From Riptortus pedestris (Eukaryota; Arthropoda; Insecta; Hemiptera; Alydidae), in NCBI GenBank assembly GCA_019009955.1, contig CM032230.1, positions 31,199,501-31,263,500 of the forward strand: 64,000 nt of DNA, given 5' to 3'. Under the pieces are notes generated by a model. It searched no databases, had not been told where the DNA came from, and was given only the letters and a program-made list of their open reading frames with translations. The translations under genes were made by a program, and so were the position numbers. Below are positions 36,208 to 49,005 of the stretch, in pieces. The first letter of the stretch is position 1; the number at the start of each line of letters is the position of its first letter.

Positions 36208-37147
36208 TGCTATGAAGAAGGGAGCCAATGGTGTCAGAAACTGTCAGCATAAAAATAAATAAACTCCGCTACCTGAAGAATTGAGAACTTATAGCTGATA
36301 CCTAACCATCTTCTGGCATTCAATAACCAACGGCTAACCAACAACTGATAGACTGACATTAATAAGAAAACCACGAAGAGATCTACTTAATAATGTATAA
36401 ACTGCACTGAATGGTTAGTTAAAAAATAAGTACCTTTATATTTTGGTAGGTATATAAAATCAATATATCAGTACATAATAGGACTATTATCTGTGTCCAA
36501 ACTATAATCGTGTTACTCTGAATTAACCGGCATGAACCCGCACTACTCCCCTGTATTGCAATCTGCCAGTTGTAGGCTGTACCAATGCAATTAATTTTCT
36601 CAAGAAGACCCAAACTTGTTTTAAATTTATTTATTCAAAAAATATTGAAAATTTTTATTTTTTTAAACAATAAGAAGCCATAACTTTAAAATCGAATGTA
36701 TACATTTTATCAAGTACCTCTTAAGTTATAGTACATTTAGTCAAAGCTTCAATTTTGTTTGATTTTCAAAAAGTTAGCAATTCTTTTCTGTTGTTCCTCA
36801 GCTCAATTTAGTGTCTCAAAGAAACACTTTCCTAACACTATAGAGCTTGAAGTACTCGGACCTCTTCCGCCATTTTTGACTATTTAGTGTGATTAGAAGA
36901 TTAGGCCCTCTAATAGTGAAGCTGGGTCCCTGAATATGAACACATAGACGTATTACATGGAGACATTTCAAGACAATCAAAACACCTCATCTTAGATGCA
37001 TGGCAAACCGACCGGACTAACACAAGTACTGACAACAAACTAAGAACTAATAAGAACACTATTTCCATCTGGCCATCAGTTTCAGAAACTCTAGGAGAGA
37101 AGTAGTTCTCTCGAGACTTAGAATTCGCCAGACCAAATTGACACACT
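36208..37147. other. Intronic stretch with one small candidate frame
   Basis: Contains the minus-strand cysteine-rich frame listed at 36910-37068. Otherwise AT-rich and unassigned. Confidence 0.45.
36910..37068 (-). CDS. Small secreted Cys-rich ORF (doubtful)
   Basis: The frame encodes 52 residues beginning MEIVFLLVLSLLSVLVLV, a strong hydrophobic signal-peptide-like run ending near CHA-S. A short Cys-rich segment CFDCLEMSPCNTSMC follows, then a stop. The CxxC opening is reminiscent of the start of Ly6/three-finger domains, but only four cysteines follow the signal and no further exon was found. It lies antisense inside the giant intron. It may be the first exon of a nested gene, a decayed gene or chance. 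Confidence 0.2.
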   Translation of the reverse strand: MEIVFLLVLSLLSVLVLVRSVCHASKMRCFDCLEMSPCNTSMCSYSGTQLHY

Positions 37148-37154
37148 CATACTT

Positions 37155-37723
37155 AATAACAAAGACTGGCAGGCATAACTTGTAGCATTCCCTTGACGAT
37201 AAGACATATACTGACAAAATGCCGAAAACGACAACAACAGGACTTCCCCTACGACTTACAAGAACTTTTGACGGAAGGCAGTCATTACATTAAAACATAT
37301 TCTCATACCTACACAAAAATCAAATATTCGACTAAATTTAGCATAAAAATGAATTCTGTGGTGTGCAACATTTCAAATTATATGCATTAATTTTATTATA
37401 TGTGTTTGTACACATGTATATGTTTACCCTGAAGGAGGAAATTACGACAATCACTAGCAAAAGTACCATTTTCAGCCATTCATTTCCTATTCATCATCCA
37501 CCAACTATGCTCATCACCAATTTTTTTCTTTTTATGTTCACTTATAAGATGTTTATCAGTTTCACGTTTGTCATTGTTTTTTGGTGTTTGTTATTGTTAC
37601 TTGTTGTTATCTCTTATCTATTTCACTTTGGTTATACACTATGTACAAATTTTTGACTTTTGAAAGGGCAAATCACCTTTGAAGTGATCTCCATAAATAA
37701 ATTAAATAAAAAAATAAAAAAAA
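37155..37723 (+). mobile_element. 5'-truncated non-LTR retrotransposon with 7-bp TSD
   Basis: Flanked by CATACTT at 37148-37154 and 37724-37730 and ends in an A-rich ATAAATAAATTAAATAAAA tail. It contains the last codons of the reverse-transcriptase ORF and a 3'UTR shared with 26108-26580 and 30691-30965. Confidence 0.78.
37160..37390 (+). pseudogene. Non-LTR reverse transcriptase C-terminal tail
   Basis: Translates as QRLAGITCSIPLTIRHILTK then CRKRQQQDFPYDLQELLTEG and runs on to a stop. The C-x-(P)LTI-x-HIL-x-x-C pattern is the end of Jockey/CR1-type ORF2 proteins, where incoming CGxPLTVxHILxxCP is typical. No catalytic region remains. Confidence 0.65.
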
Positions 37724-38402
37724 CATACTTGTAAGTATGATCTACCCAATTAACTTTATTAGGAGGCACGACATAAAATCTTTCGGTAGAGGTAAGGTGA
37801 AAAATGCTATCTTCTGATGAATATTTGTAGTTTAATGGACTAGAGGCTGAGCTGGACCAGGATGGCAGTAAAGAGTTCTTACTTATGTGGAGAGCTTTTT
37901 TTCTTCATTAGATTCTTATATTTGTAGTTTTCTTGGAGGTTCGCAACTATGAAACTCTTATTTGCCTTCCTGAGCAACTGGAGAAAACGTAATGTAAAAC
38001 AAACGAAACTCCTCTGTATTTGTTCCTCCAAGATTTGAAAATGGATGTCCATTCCTTAGCCCTTTCATCACACTTGCAATGTTCAGAGGCTCCATGATTA
38101 CTGAAACAATCTTAACTATTATGGGTAATTAAAAATTACCCGTCTCAGTATGATTATTCTCGTCATTCGCACAAGCGGTTTCACCCACATTCTCGAGAGA
38201 AAATTTCAACATTCCAAGGCTAGACATCCTACTCATTGGGTTATGCGAGATACCTACATGTGTTAAGAACATACGTTGATTTGTAATGCATTGCGGCTAA
38301 ATAAATGTATTTCTCAAAACATTTCTCTTTAGAAGAAAGTTTCATTCCCTTGAAAATAGCAAACAATTAATTGCTTCTGTTATTCCTTAACAATATAACA
38401 AA

Positions 38403-38660
38403 ATGAATTCATATTTTTATTATTATAACCCTACTTGTTTCACGCTCTTTACTTCAACGCCGCATCAGGAGTGCAATATCCTAACTACTAAAAACAAGTC
38501 AGCCCATGGCCTCGAGAGACATTCTTTCTCTAGGCCGCCTTCCTCTATACTGATAAGAAGGTACAACCTAATAAGAAATGCTACTATAAATCGATACATG
38601 GGTAAAATCGATATTGCTAACATATATAATCATAATTGATGTTAGTATCATAAAAAATCA
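38403..38660 (-). mobile_element. Penelope-like element 3' relic (copy B)
   Basis: Paralogue of 34790-35065 with the same order of landmarks (GTCAGCC, GAGACATTCTTTCTCTA, TCGATATTGCTA). Confidence 0.5.
38438..38468 (-). ncRNA. Decayed hammerhead-like core
   Basis: The minus strand reads CTGATGC (last base of the core changed), then GGCGTT...GAGCGT and GAAAC. It aligns with the better core at 34822-34851. Confidence 0.3.
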
Positions 38661-38793
38661 AATAGCGTTAATTTTTCAAACTAATTTAACTAATAAAAAA
38701 GATAAAAACTGAAAAACGTTTTATTTTAGAAGATGATTGCTAAAAGTGCTGTGCATAATATGTTTGTTTTCTCTTTGTTTACTGGATTTTTCC

Positions 38794-38797
<4 letters not shown>

Positions 38798-38837
<40 letters not shown>
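38798..38837. repeat. (TA)n microsatellite
   Basis: Pure TA tract of about 40 bp. Confidence 0.93.
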
Positions 38838-38840
<3 letters not shown>

Positions 38841-39180
38841 TGTGTCCTTAGATCAGTGGAAGAATGTCCGAGTTAAGATAATCTGAGTGCAGCAACATAG
38901 ACATTGGTTACACGAATGGGTGCCCGCAGAGTTAGTTCACCGGTTCACTACCAGAGCGTGCTGGTGTCGCGGCGGTTGTGGTATGGCTGGTGTCTAATGA
39001 GTAAATCAGTCTGGCAGCCCGTCAGTGTGACGAAGAACATTGACTCTCCTAGATTCCGTCAACTAGAAACTGAACAGTGGTGGTAAGACCACTGTCCACC
39101 TCTGGTCTATAATGATGCCTACTGGAGACAACTCATTCCAGGTCCTCCAAATAAAAACTCGAGTCGTTCGCTTTATTATA
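38838..39180. other. GC-richer unassigned patch
   Basis: Sequence such as CGTGCTGGTGTCGCGGCGGT stands out in base composition and ends with AAATAAAAACTCGAG. A 60-codon plus-strand frame (38904-39086) has no recognised motif. It is possibly part of an LTR retrotransposon next to the solo LTR at 39369. Confidence 0.3.
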
Positions 39181-39368
39181 GCCGAATGCTAAGTAACAAA
39201 TGTTTTCTCTAACAAGACTTTTTATAATTATTTTCTACCATTTGTTGCTCCAGGATAGGTTAATTCATATCGACGTTTATGTTACACGCATGACTCATCA
39301 ACTTTTCTATTAACGGGTTCAAGAAATCTATTCATTTTTATTTTACTGATATTTCATTCTCTTACTAT

Positions 39369-39703
39369 TGTGGAGGGGCGATGCGAGACGTAAAGAAGAA
39401 GTCAAGGCCAGATTTAACTATATCACATATATTAAAACAATAAAATACAATATGAAAAAGTTATTCACACATAGGTCCATTCACGGCCGCACTTCAGACT
39501 CCGGTATTTCCCAGTTTATAAACACGCACTATAACCTAAAACGTGGTTCACTATTCGAATGCTGATAGGAGACTCACTAAGCCTAACCTCCCTAAGTTAT
39601 AGGGACTTCTCTATAGCAACGTATAGCAGCGAGATACTCGCGAACATATGGAAATTATGACTAGCTGTCAAGGTTATTCATTCGCGAGTACCTAGCCGCT
39701 ACA
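39369..39703. mobile_element. Solo LTR with 4-bp TSD
   Basis: 335 bp starting TGTGGAGGGGCGATGC and ending CCTAGCCGCTACA, flanked by CTAT at 39365-39368 and 39704-39707. TG...CA ends plus a 4-bp target duplication fit a Ty3/gypsy-type LTR. AACAATAAAATAC inside could be its poly(A) signal. No adjacent internal region was recognised. Confidence 0.65.
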
Positions 39704-39707
39704 CTAT

Positions 39708-42700
39708 TATTTGTCATTTACTGTTCCGCTTGCCTTTTGTAATCATATTTGCGCTTCTTACTTTGTCCCCTGCAACGAAAACGGTCTTCATTTAGTGTAA
39801 CCGCTAGGCTTAAGCTCACGCGTCGTTATTTAAGTTGTGCTGCTTTAAGCAGTCAACTGGGAATTCGTTTTTAGAGGGAAGAAGTACTATTATCTAGTTT
39901 AAGAATTGGCTGCACCAAATAAAATTACGCGCACGTGATGAAAGGGCTGACAAGCCAAATTGTACAACTTGTAATACTGAACAGACAATTAAGGTAACTT
40001 ACTGACTGCAGACTACCTCACGACTTACTAATTTCAGTCGACTTAACTGCCCTATTGAGAGATGGCAGACAATACACCTTACATATCGTCATAGGGTAAA
40101 AATAAAGCAAAAATGTACTCCAGAAAGTATGATATATGTGTGACATAACCCATTTTAGTCAGTTTCCAAGTAAAAACAAATTATTGCACATATTTTAATG
40201 TAGTAAAGAGCATAGTTATTTTGCTATTAAGCTATAGACAGGGCATCCATCACTTCTCTTCGCCAACTTTCCGCCAGCACTATCCTAATCGACAGTTACG
40301 AAGCATTTTTGCTAAATAAGAAATAAACAAAAAAAATATTATCTATCCAAAGCTGATACTTTACCGCGCACATAAACCAGTTTGGTGAAGGGACATTAAT
40401 ATTTTTTTTTGCTAATAATAAACTATAAAAACACAGAAAAGATAAAAAACTTCAATCGACCCTCCACTGAAAATAAATACCTCCTAAAACTACAATCTAT
40501 GGGAATGAACTAACCAAAATTATATTTAAATGTATATTCGTCAAAACAAACATAAAGAATCTCTTTCAAAAAAAAAAAGGTTTAATACACAACTCATTTA
40601 AAATTTGAATCTGGATAAGTATATCTGGGAAAGAGAAAAAGCTAGAGGATAGCTGTCGTAACCTAACTGCTAAGATATGCCACTGATAAACCAAGTCCTA
40701 ATTCATGAAAAGAAAGATAAAAAGGCAGCTAGGTCCCCAGACAGCGGATTTGCCTAATTTTCCACTTTACTTGTTGATAACGGATGTCCAGGTTCATCGT
40801 GCCCTCAAGGCATTCATCATTAGTAAATTTCTTTCCCTTTGTTTTAATATTTATCAGTTCTCCGTTCCACTGGAAATGTACAATTCTTAAAGCTTATGGA
40901 TATTTTTGTTCTCGTACTATTCATATTTTCACATTTATTAATATACATAGTTCTGAATATGTATTATCATCTTCAGGTTAAAATCAATTCTGATTTTAAA
41001 ATCGTAGTTTAGAAGGACTCACAGACAAACGTACTGTCTTGTAGCGCTGCTAATAAAAATCATTTATTGAAAGTAAATTGGTCTAAATTATATTATTTTC
41101 TAGTAGAAGATCTCCACAGGATGTAATGTTGAATAATTATTGCGATTCATGAGAAATGAGTTAGCACATTCATTGAGAAATGATGTTCAAGTTATCAATT
41201 TGAAACCAAAATTTAAATAAATCTCTGTTTTTAAAATTTAGTTAAAACTTAGACAACCAGGTCTACTGAATCGTCTAAAGACAAATACTCTTAGGAATCA
41301 TTGAAGGAAACGAAGGATGGTACGGAGGAAGGACATAAAACTCGGAATTTTATTATTAGAAATAAAATGTGTAAAAATGTATGTATTAAAAAATTAAATA
41401 AATAATTACAAGTTATAAAACTTCCGTGGGTCATATTCGAGGTTTTTGGTGGACGGAAAAATTTACTATAACGTTCTTTTCAACACAACGTAAATGCTAA
41501 TTAAGTAAATTTCAATCGGTAAATGTTACATTGTTATTTAACAACTACCTTTAAAATATTACAGTATTTAAAATAGTAATTGGACTAAAAGGGGCTGAGA
41601 GCATAGGGAGGAATATATTTTTTTCACTGCTGATTTCTGGGTGATCAGTTATCCTGAAGAAGGTCGAAGGGTAACTAGGATCACTTGATTCATGCATACA
41701 TAAATAGAACAGCCATCTTAAGGACATCAAAAGCAAATCATTCTAATGATGTTTTCATCAGATTTCTTCTCAGGAAATACGCTTATAACGCTGGCCACGC
41801 AGATGTATTTGTGCGTGTGTGGGGGGGGGGGCGTTAAAGAAATTGCTTTTGATTGAAATTGTTGTTATTCGTGATACTCTTATACTAATGTTTTATCTAA
41901 AAGTGTTAAACAGAAACATCGCTTAAGGTTCTGCTGATTTGCGTCGAAAACCTAGTTTGAAATTTCTGTGAACGCAGAAGATGTACGTAAAATCACTGTG
42001 CAATATTTATGTATACGGCCCTATTCGATAATAGTAAACCTACCTGCCTCCCCATCTTCTAATGCTATCTTTATAATTCTGCAAGTATTGTATTCCTGTG
42101 AGTGCTAATAATTATTAGGGCATATAAAAATAAAGATATTTCATTTTATTCTTCTTTCATGCCCAATACCATTCCGATATCTTGCAACTTTTATAGATAT
42201 CAAAACAAGCCGAGGCATTCATAGTTAATATAGACGTGTATTACTAAGTTTTATACACTTGCTAATATTTTTTTTTAAATTTTCTTAATTTCAGGGCGTT
42301 AGCGTATTCTATAAAAAAAAATCAGACAAAATCACTGTCATCTATTAAGCATTATTAATACTTCAAAATACATAAATGAAGAACCTATATACTATATTTA
42401 AACGATCGGTTTAAGGTTCTTTTGAGCTCCACCCTTTATTGTTGCCAAGTTTTAATTGAATTTTTATCATACTTTCACTTTCTCATAATTAACTAAAAAC
42501 TTCTTATCTATAAACGCAATTAACAGTTACTAAATATTCCATTATCCAAAATAGTTACAATTATCACTAATGATTACACAAAATACAACCTAGGCATAAT
42601 CTGTTTCCATAGTACGACATGCAGCTTTGTTTGTTTTGAAATCAATATTTCGTTGATCAATGCAGTTTTGAAACAGCAACTCAAAGATTCAGCGTCTTCT

Positions 42701-43021
42701 CTAGTCTTATCAACATAATACTGCGCTCAAAGTCTAATCTTCATGTGATAATATCCTTGACAAATAATTCATCTAGTTAAGACGAAATACACAATATTAT
42801 TAATTGAATTCACATTTAAAAACAATGACTTCCATGTCAATAAGACTGTTTATATTTACTTAATAATATGTACAATTCCTTATAGATTATGAGAAATGTA
42901 GAGAGATACATTTAGATATTTGTTTAGTCAATATATTGTTATATTAAATTCAAGGTGTTCTCAGCAATCCCATAGTCATATGAAGTTATGTAACAATTTA
43001 CTTATACTCTATTCCTTCCTC
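39708..43021. other. Intronic stretch without recognised feature
   Basis: Mostly AT-rich. A G homopolymer occurs near 41821-41831. Overlapping plus-strand frames around 40705-40981 show no domain. Confidence 0.45.
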
Positions 43022-43133
43022 TGCTTTCAATTTAGTCCGTTATTTAGGTCGTACTCATGACGCGATTTTCGAAAAATTTCTTCAAATGTCCTTCGATCCT
43101 ACCCAGGAGTAGACGAAAATGAGGTCCGTTCAA

Positions 43134-43189
<56 letters not shown>

Positions 43190-43867
43190 CTGTTAACGCT
43201 CTAGCGGTCGCAATTTTTGTTTGATCGTTACGAAACTCGATATTTAACCGTTTTATGTAAAAAGACAGATCAAGTTCGTTAATGGCTGAAATCGGACCAG
43301 AGAGAGGGGGGCTTTAGAGGGGGGATTTTTGAAAATTCAAAATATCTCTGTTATTATGCATCGGATCGAAAAATTGTATAGAACCAATCTTGTTGCAAAG
43401 TAAATTTATTATAAATATTGTTATATACTTACATATTTTCTCTATCTTGAATATTAACCGAGATATTTGCATTTTTATGAAGTCTGTGGGACACGTGGTC
43501 GGGTATCGTTCGGATTAGTTCGGCCGCTTTCGTAACTGTTCGGGTCTAGTGGAAGCCTCTTCTAACCTTACCTGTCGTTTCTAACCTTACCTTACCTTCG
43601 TTACTTTGTGAGATTTATGCAAATACGTTCTGTTCGTCCACCCCCCCCTTCTTTAGTTCTTGAACTAATAAAATTTTAGTTATTAAAATATAAATTATTC
43701 TTACAATTCAGAAGCCGTTTCAGTTGGGAATTTATTTTAATTAACTGAAAGATTCCTCATTACCATTTGTATTTAATCTGGGTGGTGTTGGGTTACCAGT
43801 ATGCAGATTTCTCTATTGTAAAACTTCACATGGGAAATCTGCTTAGTTGCCCTGCGTGACGGACTTT
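43022..43867 (-). mobile_element. HINE/DINE-1-like element
   Basis: Left end CTGCGTGACGGACTTTT at 43852-43867. Internal landmarks CGTTAATGGCTGAAATCGGA, (TA)n at 43138-43185 and GAGGTCCGTTCAAAA. The hairpin end is deleted down to AGTCCGTTATTTAGGTCG. Confidence 0.78.
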
Positions 43868-44897
43868 TCTTTGCTACTGTTCGTTTGTAACATATTACAG
43901 TTAAGAATTTTATTATTAAATTCAATATAGTTCTACGTATCATTTTGTCCCCTTCGATAATTTTTCTCTATTAAAAATAAATTATAATCCACTGATGTCT
44001 TCTAAACATTTAAATCATTAGAAATTTCTAACAAAATTTCAAGCTGTTTCTTTAATTTGTAAATTGTGATATACTCCAAGACTTAGTAAATTTAGTGGTA
44101 ACATTTTATATTTTACCTATTTATTTAGCTAGTGATTTTCTTGTTACACTGGATTATATTTACGAATAATTTTTTAAATGGTTATTTTTTCTCAAGTGTT
44201 TCAGACATTTAACAGTAAATAGCACTATGGAATTCGAATTTTTATTAAGTTATGAAATCCATCCGTTTTTATTAACATTTATCATTAGTCTATTTGTTCA
44301 ATTATTTTAAGAGAAATCAGACAATTAAGAAGCCAAATGCCACTCCATGGATTTTAACAGTGGGAACTTATCATCTAAAACGCGAAAACTTAGACCGTTT
44401 AAAATATGTAAAAACTGACTTCTATTGAATATAATCGTAGTTGACACAGGTAAATAGTATCTATCCAAGAGCGTATAGAAAATCATAAAATCATTTCTAT
44501 CAATCTGAAAAGACTGGTAGATAAAGCCATCTCGTGAAAATTGGTTTAACGTATCGGCTAAGCTAACTATGACTGAAACATCAATTTCAATGATAAAAAT
44601 CCCATTTAATACTGTTAATGACTGAACTCGAGCTGTTGTGGAATATTTATATCTAACTTCAAAAATGACTTCTTCCTTAAATTCTATCGCTAAGCTTGTG
44701 ACGTATTTGATTCAATAGTGGCTTTCAGCTTCAGCAATCTCCTCAATCAAACTTACTTCAGTAAATGTTCGGCAAATATATAAGCAGCGGAGAGGTGCTG
44801 GCATTTGACAGCAGGGAGAACAAGAACTGGAAGTAGAAAATGACGTTACTCAGTGGCGCGTAACAGGTTTCCCAAAAGCTCGGTGACATACTAGTGA

Positions 44898-45690
44898 TTT
44901 TAGCAGATTTTCCTTAACGTAAATCATCTATTGGGGTTGTGCTTATGACGCCATTTTCGAAAAATTTCCTTACACACACACATATATATGTATTTGTCTG
45001 TTAACGCTCTAGCGATCGCAATTTTTGTTTGATCGTTACCAAACTCCATATTTAATCCTCTAATGTAAAAAAGGAAGGCCAAGTTTGTTAATAGCAGAAA
45101 TCGGATCTGTGGGTGGGGAAATTTAGAAAATTCCGTTATCTCCGTTATTATACTTTGGAGGTGTATAGAATCAAAGTTCTTGCAAATTGAATGTTCTATA
45201 TACGTTGCTATATCAATTCTTTTATAAGCCTAATTATTTACCGAGATATATGCATTTTGTAGATTTCACCATTCAGTAAACCCCCACTCCTACTCATGTC
45301 ATATTAACAATAACCTGTTACATATTGAATAATTTCATTTGAAGCTGAAATAGAAAATATTATTCTCATCGAACTTTTATTCTGCGAGTTAAATATATAT
45401 ATATATGAGAGAGAGATCAGAGAGAGAGACGTCATCAATTACGATTTAACTTCATTACTTAATTTTTATTTGATCTACACCATAATCGAGATTTAACAGT
45501 TTAATTCAACACTCACGTTCAGTAACTTAACGTCTAACTGAAATTCGACCGGGGACAAGTGGTAGACGGGGAATACGATAATTCCAAATGTCTCCGTTAC
45601 AATTAGTCCGATGACGAAAAATGTTATGGACCATTCTTGTTAAAATGTTGGCGCTGGGAAATCTGCTTAGTTTACATAACCCTGACTTAG
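44898..45690 (-). mobile_element. HINE/DINE-1-like element, mosaic
   Basis: Right end TTTTAGCAGATTTTCCTTAA; left end GGGAAATCTGCTTAGTTTAC. In the middle the internal module restarts (around 45400, with a GA-rich microsatellite), so this is either two nested copies or a long form. Confidence 0.65.
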
Positions 45691-46050
45691 TTATATTTCT
45701 AAGTAAAAATCCAAAGGGTAGAAGTAGGTGTTTACTTGTGTTGAATGAAACGATTAGATGTCGAGCATAGTGTAGATCAAATAAATTAATGATCTCTTGA
45801 AAACAATATTTGATTTTTAACTTCGTATAAGAACTTTCAAAATATATTGGCTCATTGTTAAAGTGCAATGACTAAAAGGGGGGGGGGTTACACATTGTTG
45901 AAAATTTAAAAAAAATGCAAATACCTTGGTTAATGTTTCACATAGAGAAAGGTCTATTGCACAATGTATATAGAAAATTAAATTTGCAATGAGATTAGTT
46001 ATACAATTTTCCGACCGGCTCATAATAACGGAGGTATTTTGAATTATGAC
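45691..46050 (+). mobile_element. HINE partial copy, opposite orientation
   Basis: Carries AGAAGTAGGTGTTTACTTGT, AAATGCAAATACCTTGGTTAA and TCATAATAACGGAGG. It is joined head-to-head to the previous copy without recognisable left end. Confidence 0.55.
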
Positions 46051-46312
46051 TATCGGAGAAACGAATTTTGCTGACCATACCTGAACCTTGAGGAAAGAAC
46101 CATTACGATAAGCAGTCAGAGAGCAAAAATAAATAACGAAGGACGTTGTAGGACAACATATGCCGCTCCCCTCCCCGTTAAAAATACTGCCTTAAGGGCA
46201 TAAAGAATAATAGCAGCGGAACGACTGAAGAGGGGAGGCTTAAATAATTCTTCCAGTGAAACTCCACAGCTTAAAAGGATATAAAACTGAATGTTTGGCA
46301 AGTAAAACGAAA

Positions 46313-46500
46313 TGGAAAGTCCGTCACGCAGGTGCTGCGTAAACTAAGCTAAAATACAAATAACTCGCTTAATATATTAAAATTAGAGACAAACTCAACC
46401 CCGCTCTCCTTCTGGTATTAACAATTTCATCTTTAGGGTTATAAGAATAGTTTAAATATTGAATATGATTCCATAGATCAAGGGAATATTGAGATATCTA
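46313..46500 (+). mobile_element. HINE left-end fragment
   Basis: Starts GGAAAGTCCGTCACGCAGGTGC, then deleted; it keeps ACTCGCTTAATATATTAAAA and a few internal landmarks. It lies in tandem with the next copy. Confidence 0.65.
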
Positions 46501-46501
46501 G

Positions 46502-46916
46502 AAAAGTCCGTCACGCAGGGACTAAGCAGATTTCCCACGTAAAGTTATACAATAGAGAAATTTCACGAGAGTCGAGCGTTCGGCGGGAACGAATAGAAGC
46601 AACCATAGCTCGTCCGTTACACTTTATAAAAATTCAAATATCTCGGTTAATATTCAAGAAAGAGAATAAATGAATATGACAATATTTATAGTAAGTTTAA
46701 TTTCCAATAAGATTATATACAATTTTTCGATCCGACGTATAGTAACGGAGATATTTCGATATAGATAGATTGATAGTTTTATATATATAGTTTTGAACGG
46801 ACCTCATTTTCGTCATCTCCTGGGTAGGATCGATGGACATTTGAAGACATTTTTCGAAAATCGCGTCATGAGTGCGACCTTAATAGCTGATTTCCCTTAA
46901 GGGTAATCTGCTAAAA
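46502..46916 (+). mobile_element. HINE/DINE-1-like element, short copy
   Basis: About 415 bp from AAAAGTCCGTCACGCAGGG to the hairpin GATTTCCCTTAAGGGTAATC then TGCTAAAA. The middle (ATCGAGTTTGGTAACG module) is deleted, leaving a short GATA/TATA repeat. Confidence 0.82.
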
Positions 46917-48451
46917 TATATTCTTTATACACACATCTTTAATTTGTGAGATATATATTTCCTTGTATCTCACGGAGTAAAGGTTCGTTGGAAATCACAT
47001 CTAGGATTTAAGCTAGTAACAAAATATTTGGTGTCAGCTTATAATTAATATGAGGAGAGTGAACGTAGAGTTTCGATTAATATTCGGTATGAGAAATAAA
47101 TGTGTAGAACATAAAATTCAGAGAATATTATTAGTATTTATTGACGACCACTTTTTGCGACGATGGATTATTGGGGTGAGTTCTCTACAGGTTCTCACCA
47201 TTTTTTAGCCAAGGTGAACTAAGAGAGGACATTAAAAATTAGTTCTATAACCGTTTTTCTATCCAAATCATATCGGATAATTTTACTGTCATCCCGAAAC
47301 AGATTCTCTTATATTGAATCACAGGCTTCTTTTAAAACTCTTTAGAAAGTAAAAACCTAGAAAGAAGATGGGAAAAGTTAGGTTAGGAGCGACATTTCTA
47401 TTAGTTTTAGAATTCTACAACCTAATTTAACTAATTCCCACAAACTAGCGCAAGTCTCAGATCAGAAAAGACCAATGTCCATGACCCAGAAACTTATGAT
47501 ACAAATACATATGAACTGACAAAGAAAATACAAAGCAAAATAAATTTCAAATTAAAGAACGCTGATATACGTAAAGGATCGGTTTATACAGCTGAAATAG
47601 CGTGTACCTGTTGAATGTACCTTGGGCCATCGCTGTGTACATTTTGATACATTTCTGTTTAAAGGCTAGAGCTTCAATCTAATTAATAAGAAACAGAGGC
47701 GTTACCTTAAGCTATTTTTATATGAGAACTCTGGAGATAGAGCATTGATGAAAAGTCTAAATTAAATTTTCCTTTATGAAACGCATAGGATACAGTTTAC
47801 AACCCTTTTGGAGCCAGAGTGAAGATTTTATTGCTTGAATCCGGCACACAGGAATCGAACCAATTACTCTACGTTTATGAAGTCCAACACTTTAATTCTT
47901 ATGGAGCATTTAAATTTGGATATATGACATGTACACGTTTTTGAAAAATGAATATACCATCGCAATTCATCTTAAACGAACCAATGATGAGAAATATCTC
48001 TCCTAAAAAGGGTTTCATAAAAACATTAAAATTTTCTGTCAAAAAGAATTTTTTTAATTATTACTGATTGTTAAATATTTATTTTGCCGTAGATACTCAT
48101 TTCGTTTATGCTCAATACTACTTATGAAATATTGCAAAAATAATACCAGTTTATTTAGTCTACCTGATCTTTGTTATAATACCTAGACATTGTTTTACAT
48201 TATATTCCAGAATTTTATAGTTGTAGCTGCTTTGTAAGGAGCAGGCAAAAAAATTTCTATTTTTGAAATATTTCTTAGTGTATTCAAAATTATTTTTGTA
48301 ATCCTCTTTTTATTACTAATCCGCCTTTTTTGGTATGGCAGTTAATAAAGTTACATTATATTGATCCTAGAAAAATATCATCTATTCTTTACTCTTTTCG
48401 TACATATTTTTTTTTTATTTTCGTTATTAACATCTTCCTCATTTATTCCAG
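46917..48451. other. Intron 3' end with SINE scrap
   Basis: 47138-47236 is a SINE fragment (listed separately). 47820-47900 has AGGAATCGAACCAATTACTC, a tRNA-like B-box scrap on the minus strand. The last 60 bases supply the pyrimidine-rich tract for the acceptor at 48451. Confidence 0.5.
47138..47236 (-). mobile_element. SINE 3'-end fragment
   Basis: The minus strand ends AAAAAGTGGTCGTCAATAAA, with CACCTTGGCTAAAAAATGG, matching the body and tail of the main SINE. Confidence 0.6.
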
Positions 48452-48650
48452 TATACCCAGAACCCACAGAAGGAGTGGACTGAAGTCGTGATACCTGGTG
48501 ATATCAAGGATAAGTCAATCACTCACGAAGCGCATTACCTCATCAGAAGGCTTGAACCAAAGTGTGACTACGAAGCTAAAGCAGAAGCCAAGAACAGATT
48601 CGGATGGAGTTACATCTCTGAGACATTTAAGTTCAAGACAAAGGGAATGG
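48452..48650 (+). CDS. Exon encoding second half of the FN3 domain
   Basis: The exon is bounded by ATTCCAG| and G|GTGAGT, enters in phase 0 and leaves in phase 1 (66 codons plus one base). The peptide begins YTQNPQKEWTEVVIPGD and runs through HEAHYLIRRLEPKCDYEAKAEAKNRFGWSYISETFKFKTKGM. This matches the classic second half of an FN3 domain: a Trp-x-x-V strand, then Leu-x-Pro-x-x-x-Tyr (the tyrosine corner), then an A-x-N-x-x-G-x-S turn and a final F-x-T strand. Together with the exon at 10747-10934 it makes one complete FN3 domain with an extended, Lys/Pro-rich C-C' loop. The in-phase join across 37.5 kb is the main evidence that both belong to one gene. The GTGAGT donor is close to consensus. 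Confidence 0.88.
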
Positions 48651-49005
48651 GTGAGTAAATTTAACGTATAAACACAATGTTCATAATTTTAATGTTCTTC
48701 ATTAGAGGTAAAACGTTAGAAACTCTGATAACTACGAAAGAACCAAATATATACTCTACTTCTTACAGCTTTCCCAGAATATTAAAATATTATTCACTCT
48801 TTAATGGCAAGGGTCGCCAACAAACAATTCGTTTTTCCACTCAGACTTTATTAACAAATAGACTAATTGTTTCGTTATTTCAACGACCTCCACAGTGGGG
48901 TAGGCTTGTTTTAACGAGTATAAGAGGAGACAAGCTCTTAATAACTGCATGGCCCCTGAAGAGGTGGTACAAAGCCCACGAAACATGTAAGATATTTGTT
49001 AATAA

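Larger units (their letters stand above)
10935..48451 (+). other. 37.5-kb intron splitting the FN3 domain
   Basis: The donor GTAGGA at 10935 and the acceptor TTATTCCAG ending at 48451 join two halves of one FN3 domain in phase 0. The intron carries most of the mobile elements in the window. No nested host gene was recognised inside it; the only protein-like segments are retrotransposon pieces and two weak orphan frames, listed separately. Confidence 0.8.

Noticed and set aside
45527..45868. 113-codon minus-strand frame
   Set aside because: It lies across two joined HINE copies; no conserved motif.
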